Assembly: GCA_032718475.1 (NCBI GenBank)
Contig: JAUCBJ010008528.1
Span: 62,001-126,000, forward strand
DNA: 64,000 bases
Direction of reading: 5' to 3'
Origin: Nemertoderma westbladi
Lineage: Eukaryota; Xenacoelomorpha; Nemertodermatida; Nemertodermatidae
The notes beneath the pieces were generated by a model, which searched no databases, had not been told where the DNA came from, and saw nothing but the letters and a program-made list of their open reading frames with translations. The translations under genes and the position numbers were made by a program. Shown here piece after piece: positions 38,399 to 49,190 of this stretch; position 1 is the stretch's first letter, and every line of letters starts with the position of its first letter.

Positions 38399-38922
38399 AA
38401 GTTTCAATGTATATAACATCTTCTCTGAACTTGAGTTTCTAATGTTCGCCTTTTACCGTAGACCAATTTAATTTTTAATTAATCTAATGTCGGTATTTAT
38501 TATAATAATACAGTTGGTTTTACGAGTTTGAATTTATTTAATTTATTTTTAATTTTTTAGCTTTATAAGTACAGTATAATACAGTAATTGTATTTATTTT
38601 TCGTATAATAGACATAAGTAAGGCATTATGTCTAACTTATTAAAATGCGAATAACAAATTGTTCATATTTCTTGTTGTTTGATGAATATGGAGTTGTGTT
38701 AAGTCCAGTTTTATAATAGTTACATATTTTTAGATTTTTGAATTCACTTTAATGGGCTTCTTTGTAACATCGATTGGCAAATAAATATTAATTATCATTA
38801 TCGATGTTATTAAAGAATTTGATGTACATAAGATAGTAAGTAACATTGAACATAAATTCTTGTTGAGCATCCAATGTCCTTATTGTAATAATTGATAATA
38901 TTTCAACCTGTCAGTTTCATGT
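38399..38922. other. AT-rich intronic sequence
   Basis: No gene or clear mobile element seen between the CW-PWWP polyadenylation signals and the 41-bp minisatellite. Confidence 0.5.
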
Positions 38923-39414
38923 AAGTAATATGGTCTTGTACAATGTTGTTATTGTCGTTATTTAAGTAATATGGTCTTGTACAATGTTGTTATTGTCGTT
39001 ATTTAAGTAATATGGTCTTGTACAATGTTGTTATTGTCGTTATTTAAGTAATATGGTCTTGTACAATGTTGTTATTGTCGTTATTTAAGTAATATGGTCT
39101 TGTACAATGTTGTTATTGTCGTTATTTAAGTAATATGGTCTTGTACAATGTTGTTATTGTCGTTATTTAAGTAATATGGTCTTGTACAATGTTGTTATTG
39201 TCGTTATTTAAGTAATATGGTCTTGTACAATGTTGTTATTGTCGTTATTTAAGTAATATGGTCTTGTACAATGTTGTTATTGTCGTTATTTAAGTAATAT
39301 GGTCTTGTACAATGTTGTTATTGTCGTTATTTAAGTAATATGGTCTTGTACAATGTTGTTATTGTCGTTATTTAAGTAATATGGTCTTGTACAATGTTGT
39401 TATTGTCGTTATTT
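38923..39414. repeat. 41-bp minisatellite, 12 copies
   Basis: Twelve consecutive, essentially identical copies of a 41-bp unit containing AAGTAATATGGTCTTGTACA and ATGTTGTTATTGTCG. Unit starts step by exactly 41 bp from 38,923 to 39,374. The lack of divergence indicates very recent expansion. Confidence 0.97.
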
Positions 39415-39718
39415 TCGTTGGTTATTGTCGTTGTTTGTAATTTGTAGATAAGTATTTAAATGTTCAACAAAGTAAGTTCTGGATTCAATTGTGCTAATTT
39501 TGGTTTATAATATTAAGACATATTTGGTTTTGTAACCGGTTTCTTTATTTTTCAATATAATTCATTTATTGTTATAGGTAATTAAATAATAATTTTTTCA
39601 TTGAGAGATAACCGTCAAATATTTCACGTTTAGGAGTTTATGTGGGGCGAGCCACGAAGTTGGCGGAGCCTTAGCGAATTGACACTGTTAGGGGGTGGGT
39701 CAATTTATGCAAATAGTT

Positions 39719-39737
39719 GTCGTCGTCGTCGTCGTCT

Positions 39738-39828
<91 letters not shown>

Positions 39829-39846
39829 TGTCGTCGTCGTCGTCGT
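39719..39846. repeat. (GTC)n trinucleotide microsatellite
   Basis: About 42 nearly perfect GTC/TCG units interrupted by one CTT and two GTT. It reads as poly-Arg on plus and poly-Asp on minus, but lies inside a non-coding mobile element, so these frames are not genes. Confidence 0.97.
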
Positions 39847-40900
39847 TACGATTTTGACATGCTAATAACTTTGTCGGATTTAAAGCTGCCAAGTTGAAAA
39901 TTTGTAGGTATCAATATGAGCAAAAGTTGAGATTTTTGAGAGACTTTCAGACACCATCAGTGCAATGGTCTCCCGCTAGAGGGCCACATGTCTAAACATT
40001 AAATGCCCTCCCATTTCTTTGCTTTTAATCCGTTTAAGCTGAAACTTGGCAGATATGTATTAGACCATTAGCTGTGACTTTCAAAGGAGGCGAATCCATC
40101 TGCAGTTCTCCAGTCTGCCGCTAGAGGGCCAAAGGTCTGAAAGTGAAATCGTTGTCGTCGTTACGATTTTGACATGCTAATAACTTTGTCGGATTTAAAG
40201 CTGCCAAGTTGAAAATTTGTAGGTATCAATATGTGCAAAAGTTGAGATTTTTGAGAGACTTTCAGACACCATCAGTGCAATGGTCTCCCGCTAGAGGGCC
40301 ACATGTCTAAACATTAAATGCCCTCCCATTTCTTTGCTTTTAATCCGTTTAAGCTGAAACTTGGCAGATATGTATTAGACCATTAGCTGTGACTTTCAAA
40401 GGAGGCGAATCCATCTGCAGTTCTCCAGTCTGCCGCTAGAGGGCCAAAGGTCTGAAAGTGAAATCGTTGTCGTCGTTACGATTTTGACATGCTAATAACT
40501 TTGTCGGATTTAAAGCTGCCAAGTTGAAAATTTGTAGGTATCAATATGAGCTAAAGTTGAGATTTTTGAGAGACTTTCAGACACCATCAGAGCAATGGTC
40601 TCCCGCTAGAGGGCCACATGTCTAAACATTAAATGCCCTCCCATTTCTTTGCTTTTAATCCGTTTAAGCTGAAACTTGGCAGATATGTATTAGACCATTA
40701 GCTGTGACTTTCAAAGGAGGCGAATCCATCTGCAGTTCTCCAGTCTGCCGCTAGAGGGCCAAATGTCTGAAAGTGAAATCGTTGTCGTCGTTATGATATT
40801 GACATGCTTATAACTTTGTCGAATTTAAAGCTGCCAAGTTGAAAATTTGTTTTGTTGAAAATCAGTTCAACAGTCACCCGCTATAGGACTACTTTATGCC
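39844..40900. repeat. 315-bp tandem repeat, 3.3 copies
   Basis: Units begin at 39,844, 40,159 and 40,474 with exact 315-bp spacing, and a diverged partial unit starts at 40,789. Units share TTTTGACATGCTAATAACTT, CCGCTAGAGGGCCACATGTC and TCTGCAGTTCTCCAGTCTGC, and differ by only a few substitutions. Confidence 0.95.
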
Positions 40901-41335
40901 TGAAAGTGAATAGATTCTCCCGTCTCATTGATTTTAATCAGTTTAAGCTGAATCTTGCCATATATTCTGGACCACATGCTGCGTCTTTGTGGGGGGGGGG
41001 GGGGGGGGGGGGGGAGATTTAATCGGTCTGCCGCTATACGACGAAATTTCTGAAAGTGAGATCCGTCTCTCATTTCGTTATCCGTTATTCAAGATGAAAC
41101 TTGGCCGATGTACGTATGTACTATTCATCCATAGGCTGTGTCTTTGTGGGGCTGGAGACCCTAATCCATCTTCAGTTCTCACTATACCGCTAGAGTCAGA
41201 AATGTCTGAAAAGAAATGAAAGAGGTAAAAAGTGATTAGGCGAAATCTGCTTAAAATTTGCTAATACAGTAATACTTTCGAATTAGTACTTTAATTAAAT
41301 TTAAGTCACGTGCTGCGCGAAGGCCCCACTTCGTG

Positions 41336-42416
41336 TTACATTACATACAGCGTTAAAGTTTATGGAATTACTAACCGAAGCAATTAACAAAGCTAACGAG
41401 CGTATTTTTACTGTTTATTTTTTGGTTTCTGTTATCCACTTTGAGTAGGCGCTATACAGAGCACAATACAGTATTTCTTCAACATCAAAGTTATTAAGAG
41501 GTTAATATCATGGACAGGGCCAGGGAGGGGGAAAACTTTCCGAAAATCCCATCTCGGCGAATTAATATCTCGTCACAATGTTATAATATATATATTAAAA
41601 GGAAGAACAGGTTACAGTGGCACGTTATTTTAACCTAAACAATAAACTAAAGTAAATAGAACAGGTTATAGATTTATTTTTCGGAGTAATCAGCTGTTAT
41701 TTTCGTCGATTTAAACCTGAAGAAGGATGAATTTTGTTTGCTCGAAAGTCCGCACCCCCCCCCCCCCCCCCCCAAGTCCTATCTGACTTTTGTACAAATT
41801 TTGGCTAACCTTTGTCAAGCACTATATTTTAACATTATTTAACGATTGCTCGTGCTACTTTGAGTATCAAAGTATAAAACGTTTGGCCCTAAATATTAAA
41901 ATCTCTTATTATCAATACACAGTTAATTTCATTACCGGACGCAGTGATACGTTTTATGCAGTTTGGCAGTTTCCTGAACCCATATAGTCTGGTAGATCGT
42001 GTTGACGGGAAAACCGTAGAGTGGATCATTATTATTTTACAGTCAGCTGATCTACTGTAGTCAGCTGATCTGTACTGTAGAGCTATGAAGTGTTTTATCT
42101 GTCCTCTTCAGTTATGATGTGCTACATAAACAATAAAAAAGTAGAATAAAAATTTTATCAACTGAGACCTAGACATTGCATGCAATCACTAATTAGCTGG
42201 TCGATAGAATTCACACCACAGCGTAAGGCATATATTAAGCCGCCAAGCCAAGAAGTAACATAATTAGCAACATATAGAGATACATCCCAAACAACGAAGA
42301 ATTTAATAAAACTAAGAGAGATACACAACAGCAACTAACCACTGGAAAGCCACCCCGCAAATTCGTCCTTTCAGCTGGGTGAGTACAAAACAAAGACTAA
42401 AGACCTGTACAAAACA
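41336..42416. other. Intronic sequence with an old dispersed repeat
   Basis: About 41,515-41,770 matches about 45,118-45,390 in the same orientation. Both run from a G-rich start through ATCTCGGC, AACAGGTTACAG or its variant, AATAGAACAGG/GATAGAACAGG and TAATCAGCTG/TAATTAGTTG. A C run of about 17 lies at 41,756-41,773. A short duplicated CAGTCAGCTGATCT occurs at about 42,041 and 42,060. No gene seen. Confidence 0.55.
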
Positions 42417-42653
42417 CATGTGTTAACTTTCGTTTATTGTTTCGCTTCCCAACACACCTCTGTAACCTGCTCCTTTACTAACCTGTTTCTTTAAATGGTA
42501 ATGAGACCTATACAAAACAAAGAGGTAAAGTCGTGTTTGGTTCCAAAGAGCGTTAGGTCCCATTGCCATTTAAAGGAGCAGATCAGTAAAGGAGCAGGTT
42601 ACAGAGGCGTGTTGGCGGAACCAAAACAATAAACGAAAGTTAACATATGTTAC
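42417..42653. mobile_element. MITE-like element with about 100-bp inverted arms
   Basis: The left arm (GTTAACTTTCGTTTATTGTTT, CACCTCTGTAACCTGCTCC, TTTAAATGGTAATGAGACC) is mirrored by the right arm (GGTCCCATTGCCATTTAAA, GGAGCAGGTTACAGAGGCG, AACAATAAACGAAAGTTAAC). Only a short spacer separates the arms. There is no ORF. The arm sequence GGTTACAG ... AACAATAAA also appears in the dispersed repeats at 41.6 and 45.25 kb, so they belong to one broader family. Confidence 0.7.
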
Positions 42654-43121
42654 AAGATTAGCAGACAGCAGCAGCATATATTATACATATAGAACATCAG
42701 AATAGCAACGAACGGTGTAATATAAATACATCATCATAGTGTCCAGAAAACTTGTATATTGAGAAATCTTTCAAAAACTAATAAAATAAATAAATAGATA
42801 TACTACATAGACATGATAAGGGTCAAATTAATAATGTAGAGGTCATTAAAAACTAATCCTAGATTAAATTAAATTGATAAATAGACATGATAAGGGTCAA
42901 AAAATTAAATTGATGTCAATAACATGGAAAATTGATAAATAATATACTATAAATAAAGAAGTATGAATAAATAAATAGCTATATCTCGGCACTATAAACA
43001 AATAAATATGTAGTTAGAACTGTTAGGAGAACTATAAATTATTAAATAAGTTGGAATATTAGCTAAATGTTAATAGGTCTAAATACTATTAATACATAAC
43101 ATAAATAAATTATTAATATGG
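42654..43121. other. AT-rich intronic sequence
   Basis: Repeated AGACATGATAAGGGTCAAA (about 42,811 and 42,882) and AATAAATA-rich stretches. No gene seen. Confidence 0.4.
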
Positions 43122-43850
43122 CTAAGGCATATTAGTATATAAAAGCGCTGAGTCTATACATGTGTTGCGAACATTGCTTTCGACTGCAAATGGCGTAAAC
43201 TGATGCTTTTCTAGAAAGCATGTAAGCTTTACTTCAATATTAGCAGCTTTGGCGGAACAATGGGAGGAAATATCTGACTTGAGGCGACCATGTGATGGTA
43301 TGGTAGCTCCCAGATATATTACCCTGTTGCTGTGTTTAAGCGTAAAGTTAGACAAAATTATATCATCCTTGACATCTTTCTTTGAAGGATTTATCAACTT
43401 ATAACTCTATTTTTTCGCAATTACATTTCTTTTATTTTCTTTAAAATAGGTAAGGGTGTGTATTTTTTAATAAATTTCTGTTAGTGCTCACCAAAGTATT
43501 TATCGTCCACATGTAACAAGCCGTAGTGTAAGGAAACTAAGATTTGGTCTGGGCAACACCGACCCATTAGCCATTGAAAGATTTCATTGAGGTAGATAAT
43601 AAACAAGATCACGGCGGATGGTGCTCCTTGTCTGATCCCTGATAGCGAAATAACAGTATCGGAGAAGCTTTGGCCAGCACGAATTGCAAATGTGCAAGAG
43701 TGTTATGCACGAAGTGCACAAAATATTGTGGCACCAATTCCTAGTTTAATTCGTTTTTTGAGTAGTTGGAAACGTGAAACTTGATCAAATTCCTTTACGA
43801 TGTCGAAGAAGACTACATACATGCATATATGCAAAAAGGCGCAGCAGAAA
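43122..43850 (-). pseudogene. Dead LINE reverse-transcriptase fragment
   Basis: Read on the minus strand, 43,850 down to about 43,490 translates with one internal stop into RT blocks: VVFFDIVKEFDQVSRFQLLK (block with the first catalytic Asp), SGIRQGAPSAVILF, and LLHVDDKYF (the ADD box changed to VDD). Further on, a 91-codon piece (43,397-43,122) with SNRVIYLGATIPSHG, SSHCSAKAANIEVKLT and SALLYTNMP looks like the RT thumb and connection region. It is a different, older lineage from the LINE at 60 kb. Internal stop, frame breaks and the altered catalytic box show it is non-functional. It ends about 100 bp upstream of an HDAC exon. Confidence 0.8.
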
Positions 43851-43948
43851 AAGTTGATCAGCACAGCTTTTCCCTTTTTGAAAAGCTGATTGGATGGAGC
43901 GGGTGAATAAATACCCAGCTAACAAACTAACCTTATTTTATTATCAAG

Positions 43949-44093
43949 GAAACCGGTTTGACTGCTCGTTGTCACAGATTAACATCCCGCAAGGCAACAT
44001 TCGAAGAACTCCAATCCGTTCATTCGGAATCCCACGTCTTGGTATATGGAGCCAACCCCACGCACAAATCCAAACTGGATCCAAACAAAATGG
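43949..44093 (+). CDS. HDAC class IIa exon: catalytic domain, second segment
   Basis: The acceptor is TTATTTTATTATCAAG; the exon is 145 bp; the donor is ATGG|GTGAGT. It encodes ETGLTARCHRLTSRKATFEE, then LQSVHSESHVLVYGANP and KLDPNKM, which matches the vertebrate HDAC4/5/7/9 stretch after SIWSRLQ segment for segment. The phase-0 start fits the previous exon (ends at 33,167). One leftover base fits the two leading bases of the next exon and makes Ala. A second AG at 43,977 would delete the conserved ETGL start and break the frame. Confidence 0.93.
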
Positions 44094-44829
44094 GTGAGTT
44101 GTAGTTAATGTTTGTATTATTTATTGCCTACTGTTGTCCTAATTAATATTGGGACTGGAAATCCTGTTTAGGATCAACTACTGTATGCTCTCTCGGGACA
44201 AATACAATTCCCTGGTTCGTCATTCCACGGGGTGGGTCTCGCAATATAGTAGATTTGGGGTTGGGGCTCATCACACACTCCCATTCCGATGCACATGACC
44301 CACCACTGGTTATGCAGCTCATCTACTGGGCCATGCCCTGTACCCCTGCTGCCAGGTGTAGGTCGGAGTGAACTGCACTCAAATTGGACATGAGAATACT
44401 TTGCACCTGGCCAGCCTTTGGTAGATCACCATCTGCCTGGCCAGGCCATATAACACTGCAGCCAAGTACATGGGTCCTCAATCCAGGACCAAGGGCGTAT
44501 CTATCCCAGAACGAAAGAGGTCCTAGTTCGAAACCAGTTTAGGCCCTTAGTAAGAGGGCCTAAACTTTTGGCACCTTCTTTATGCTGCATGGAGGTGGCA
44601 GGTTTTCTATATCAGTGACCCTGTATAACTGATCTAACTCAGGATCAACTAATTTATTTTCAAGATTATTATTTGCAAATTATCAACATTCTCTAAATTC
44701 TTCTTTGATGTACAATATTTTATTTCATTATCAATATGGAACTATTGTTGTTTTCGAGTTCTTCCAATCGTTCGGATGTTGACAATATTAGAAGTTTTCC
44801 TTTGTCCATCTAGATCTTTTATGTTGCAG
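44094..44829. other. HDAC intron, 736 bp
   Basis: No gene seen. Contains a perfect 10-bp-stem hairpin, GTTTAGGCCC and GGGCCTAAAC around a 9-base loop, at 44,537-44,565. The less AT-rich block at about 44,150-44,600 reads like an old dispersed repeat that I cannot name. Confidence 0.5.
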
Positions 44830-45043
44830 CTACATTGCGAAGGAGCTCTTTTATTGTTCTGCCTTGCGGTGGTCTGGGGTTGGATACTGACACGGTTTGG
44901 AACGAGCAGCATTCCTCCACTGCTGCGCGGACTGCCGCTGGGTGCGTTACTGAGATTGCGACACGTGTCGCGAGTGGCCACCTCAGGAACGGGTTCGCTA
45001 TAGTCCGTCCACCCGGACACCATGCCGAGAGAAACCAGGCCAT
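44830..45043 (+). CDS. HDAC class IIa exon: catalytic domain, third segment with the HH pair
   Basis: The acceptor is TTTTATGTTGCAG; the exon is 214 bp; the donor is CCAT|GTGAGT. It encodes [20 protein letters not shown], then [20 protein letters not shown] and [20 protein letters not shown] supplies the class IIa structural-zinc cysteine, and RPPGHHAE carries the two active-site histidines. Two leading bases complete the Ala codon begun by the previous exon, and two trailing bases join the next exon to give Met of the expected MGFC motif. Other frames through this exon are shadows. Confidence 0.95.
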
Positions 45044-47459
45044 GTGAGTAGACAGACAAGCACTTTATTATACCACACCTCTTCATTTCATATATTTAAC
45101 TAACTCGTTTGGGGAGCAGGAGGGAGGGGGGGGGGGGGGACTTGGCGCAAATTATCTCAAATTAATCAAATTATCTATCTCGGCAAATTTCATACCTCTC
45201 CTCGCACAATAAACACTGTTAATTATAAATTTATGGAAAGGAGCAGGTTTCAGTGTCACATTATTCTAATCAAAACAATATAGGAACGAAGATAGAACAG
45301 GTTACAGATTAATTTTTAATCGTAATTAGTTGATATTTGCTTCCCCTGGAGAGGAATGCATTTTTATTTCGCCATGGAATTCCCCCTATCTGTTGCTAGA
45401 ACTGGTATCTAGATATAGTTGTCAACAGTTTATCGTTGTAGGAATATGGCCAAAAATTAATTGCAAAATACTAGCCACGTCCAACTAGCAGCAAACTTTA
45501 AAATATGAAATACAATCTACCGGTGGAATTAGTAGGAACGCCAAATTCTGACTGACTGACTGACTGACTACTGCTACCACCTAGAGCAAAATGGCTCTAA
45601 CGATATTGATGACATTTTGCATGAACCATGAAAATAGATTTCTATGGGTACTAGTGAAATCACGGTTTCAATATAAACGTCTCAACATTTTTTATTTCAA
45701 AAAATAGCCCCAAAACACGAAAATTTCCATAGACTCAATGATAGAAACACCAGTGCTGGTGTGCTCATGAAAAAATGATCGTGGGGGGACTAGTAATGAA
45801 TGCTATTGAATGGAATAGGCCCAAACTGCAGAGAAGTATTATGACTTGCCAAGTTTAGTAAGGTTGTGTTTACTCAGTCACTCTATCCCAGACAGTGTAA
45901 TGTATTACCCCGACAGCTGATAGCTGCGAATCATATGGGAATATCTGCAAAGTTACTCACTGTACTATGTTAGATGGAAGGCCAGCTGAATGAAGTTTAG
46001 TTAGACAGATTACTTTTTTTGTTTATGGTGACTATCGGGTACTCAGTGTACTGAAATGTACTATATTAATAATATATAATTGTTGTATTTAAAAACCTTT
46101 GAGGAAGTTAATGACTTAATCTTGGCAAACATTAAATACATGATTCAGTCAACCCAGAGTGAATTAGTTTTAATTAGCAGAACGGCTTCAGTGCCATTCT
46201 GCTGAATGAATTTGAGCAATTGTTTGGGTTAATTGGGGAATCTGGTAATTCAGGTAATTAAAATCTGATAACATCTGGATAAAAATCTCAGAGTCACTCA
46301 ACCCTCACAAAGCTCACATACAGTAGATACTTACTGTACATCCTTTGCATAATAAGACTTGACATTGCAAGATTTTTCCATACCCAGTATAATACCAGTA
46401 TAATGCATTTTTAAAACAAAAGGAGATTACCTTCTCAATCAACACAGAGGGAATCTGTCTTATGTTACTACTACTACTACTATGTCTACTGCGCCTTTCA
46501 AAAAGTTGAATGAGTGGGACTAAGGGGAATTGTTAAATCGCGGTTTAAATCGAAACGTCTCAACAACTGAAACATCTTTTATTTACAAAATATGAATGAT
46601 TCGTCATGTCACTTCTTTGACACGATTGTATTGAATTCATGAGAACAGCGCTGTTATTATTAATCTATTGACACCTCGACTCCTCTCCGTCTACTCTATC
46701 AGACAGAACAAAACAATCATTTCGCTAACAGATCTCTCTATCTGCTGTCATCACAACAGCTACATTATTATAATTAATTAGGATTAGATGATTACAACAT
46801 AATAATGATGGTTTGAAGCTGTATATAAATTGCTCGTACGCCGGGCAACGCTCAGACTAATTTATCGTACAGAACAAAAAGCTTCACTTAACTCATTCTG
46901 TATAATCCTTTGAATGGTGGAACAATTATTCCCTCATAAATTTAGCCTTGTGTTGTATATCCTTGTTTGTAATTGGAAAAGTTATTCTCCAACTCTTATC
47001 TCAAGTAACCAATGAAGTGTGCGAAGGCCCATGAAAATTTAATTTGTAAAATTTATAAACTATTGAATGACTTGACTACATATGTAAGTATGGTTTAATT
47101 TCAACAATGATGATCAATATGTTTTGCTTCAGTTTATATGATTGCTATCCTTGCTGACAGAATTATTTGTTATTACTAGAGGCACGCTAATAAGATCCCT
47201 GAGTGTTTTGGATATTGCGCGCATTAAAATTGTAGGAGATAACAATCAAACCCGCGACCTACAAAGCCCATGAATAAACCTACATAGAATGAGTGACAAT
47301 GGCGAGTTGTGGGCGAGATATTTTTTTAATGTTTACAAAATCGCGAACAAATCCATTCTAATCCTGACACGGCAAAGTTCTGTAGTTCATTAATCACGCT
47401 CATATGTACGCAAATTTTTATAAATATTCCTGATTTGATATCTCTTATATTTTATACAG
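45044..47459. other. HDAC intron, 2.4 kb, with old dispersed repeats
   Basis: No exon or RNA gene recognised. About 45,118-45,390 is a diverged copy of the repeat at 41.5 kb and begins with a G run (45,127-45,139). A (CTGA)n tract lies at 45,548-45,568. TCACGGTTTCAATATAAACG (about 45,660) resembles TCGCGGTTTAAATCGAAACG (about 46,538), both followed by TCTCAACA, pointing to a second dispersed family. Confidence 0.5.
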
Positions 47460-47667
47460 GGGGTTTTGCGTCTTTAACTCGGTTGCTATAGCAGCTAAAC
47501 AACTACAAAGCCGCTTAGGGTATTCCCGTGTGTTGATTGTTGATTGGGACGTTCACCATGGCAACGGCACACAACAGGTTTTCTACAACGACCCCAACGT
47601 TCTCTATATCTCCCTCCATCGCTACGATTGGAGTAATTTCTTTCCGGGCACGGGTTCTATCAACGAG
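47460..47667 (+). CDS. HDAC class IIa exon: catalytic domain, zinc-binding segment
   Basis: The acceptor is TATTTTATACAG; the exon is 208 bp. It encodes (M)[16 protein letters not shown], then [20 protein letters not shown] and [20 protein letters not shown], closely matching animal HDAC4/5/7/9. DWDVHHG provides the Asp and His ligands of the catalytic zinc. The donor GAG|GTTATA is weak but falls at the boundary expected after the FFPG(T/S)G segment. The next part (the second zinc Asp, and the Tyr-to-His site that defines class IIa) is not found before 64,000, so the gene continues beyond the retroelement block or is broken by it. Confidence 0.93.
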
Positions 47668-47848
47668 GTTATACGATACCTATTCTTACTATTGTATATA
47701 CTGTAGGCATATTATCACAATGTTGGTTAATAACTGTAAGTCATCATTCTACCCTCCCATTGCATTAGTCTCTCATAAGAGACTATCGTTGAAAGTTCAA
47801 GATAGGTGTTGCCCGAGAAAATTTCAGAAAAGGTGCTTGATTTTTATA

Positions 47849-48420
47849 TTAACCCTTTGCGTACCAAAGATAAATTACACAAATTTTTCCTTCCAAGGAC
47901 CAAAAAATATATTTGGTCGGACCAAGGTTTATTTTCTTGTCGTATCAGATATTTATTTATAAAGAGAGAATAACCATATTATTACTTATCCTACCCTAAA
48001 AGGCAGGACACTGCCGCCTCTAACCATTTTCGAGAAATTTTTAAATCTTTCATTTGAACCCCATGGGCGGCACAATGCCGCCTTAATTTTTTGAAACAAA
48101 ATTATTGGTAACATTGAAATTAATTTTCATAAATTATGTAATTTAAAATACCCTCAAACCAATAGGAATCAATTCAAGCAATTTAAAATATACTTTTCTA
48201 GACCAGTTTTTCCTGCCCAGCACGAATTTGAACTCCATTTTTTCGTCCCAATAGTTATAAGACGTTTTAAATAAAGACGGCACTCTGCGGCCCTGGGGGT
48301 TAAGTTATAATTATATAAAGGCGGCACACTGTTGCCATTATGAGCATGGTCCTGAATTATTTAGAATGAAAAAGGCGGCTGTGTGCCGCCTTTTTTTAGT
48401 GTTGGTACGCAAAGGGTTAA
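47849..48420. mobile_element. piggyBac-like MITE, 572 bp
   Basis: The left end TTAACCCTTTGCGTACCA and the right end TGGTACGCAAAGGGTTAA are perfect 18-bp inverted repeats including the TTAA target duplication; TTAA followed by CCCT is the piggyBac hallmark. Inside are several GGCGGCACACTGCCGCC-like palindromes (about 48,004, 48,065, 48,280, 48,315 and 48,373). There is no transposase ORF; the 141-codon frame crossing its left end is fortuitous. It inserted 182 bp downstream of an HDAC exon. Confidence 0.9.
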
Positions 48421-48553
48421 ATCTCTGAAAGACCCAATATAGGATCCGCATTAATTATATATAATGTTCTAACATTTTGTTCTAGACGTCATTGAGTAGT
48501 TGCACCTGAGGTCTCATTTACGCCACACTTATCCAGCAATAATACTCGAATTT

Positions 48554-48795
48554 AAATATATAATGTAGATAGGACAATATGATAATGCTCTCCATAGCGA
48601 AAAATATCAACCGGCCCTATTGGGGCTCGAACCCGGTACCTAGGTTTCAAACTTCTGGCTTCTTTTTTTTCTCTTTTTTTTTCTTTCTCCTTCTCCTCTC
48701 TTTTCTTTCCTTATTTTTATATTTTTATATAGGGCCGGTTGATATTTTTCGCTATGGAGAGCATTATCATATTGTCCTATCTACATTATATATTT
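48554..48795. mobile_element. Inverted pair of SINE tails forming a 67-bp perfect stem
   Basis: Arms 48,554-48,620 and 48,729-48,795 are perfect reverse complements over 67 bp. The left arm continues as a reverse-oriented copy of the tRNA-like SINE body to about 48,662. The loop is a 65-bp pyrimidine tract (48,660-48,725). The arms match the tail of the SINE at 49,191 (GGTTGATATTTTTC, CTATGGAGAGCATTATCAT). No coding function is visible. Confidence 0.85.
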
Positions 48796-49190
48796 AATTC
48801 ACCGTCACTCACCCCACAACAATTCATTTATTATTAATACTCGAATTTACTTTAGTGGCAGTTACATAGTAGTGGTAGAGGTAAAGCTCTTATTTGTGTG
48901 CTTCCATGTCTATTAATTAGAATACTTTTAATAATAATTTTATTGTATAAGTATACGATAAGCAAATCCAAGGCCGAGCGCAGTGTATGGTTCCTTACAT
49001 ATTGATAAACAACCGCGACACCTATACTAACAGCAGAACTGTTGAACAGACAAATACCCGTATACTCCTCTGTCAACCTAATAAGTTCTCGTCTAACCAA
49101 TAAGACACAAAGACGTTGTACTTTCCTATGAGTGACTGTAAAAGGCCTATATATGATAGCCCACTCCAAAGTGAATAAATCTTCTACCGC

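Larger units (their letters stand above)
39640..41335. mobile_element. Non-autonomous element with a trinucleotide tract and 315-bp core repeats
   Basis: Order: a 5' end with GTGGGGCGAGCCACGAAG; a (GTC)n tract of about 127 bp (39,719-39,846); three tandem 315-bp units (boundaries at CGTTACG 39,844, 40,159, 40,474) and a decayed fourth from 40,789; a poly-G run (40,990-41,014); and a 3' end ACGTGCTGCGCGAAGGCCCC. The same two ends flank a shorter element at 32,216. Central tandem repeats next to a microsatellite, with conserved ends and no ORF, resemble non-autonomous Helitron/Helentron-like elements of invertebrates, including bivalve 'pearl' elements. Ends carry GTGGGGC and CACGAA at the 5' side and CCCCAC and TTCGTG at the 3' side, a subterminal inverted relation. 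Confidence 0.65.

Noticed and set aside
39640-39897. Poly-Arg (plus) and poly-Asp (minus) ORFs
   Set aside because: They come from the (GTC)n microsatellite inside a non-coding element.
43978-44093. Shorter HDAC exon beginning after GTTGTCACAG
   Set aside because: It would drop the conserved ETGL segment and leave the phase incompatible with the previous exon; the acceptor at 43,948 restores both.
47537-47962. 141-codon ORF on the plus strand
   Set aside because: It overlaps the HDAC exon in a different frame and runs into intron and a MITE; the HDAC frame is the conserved one.
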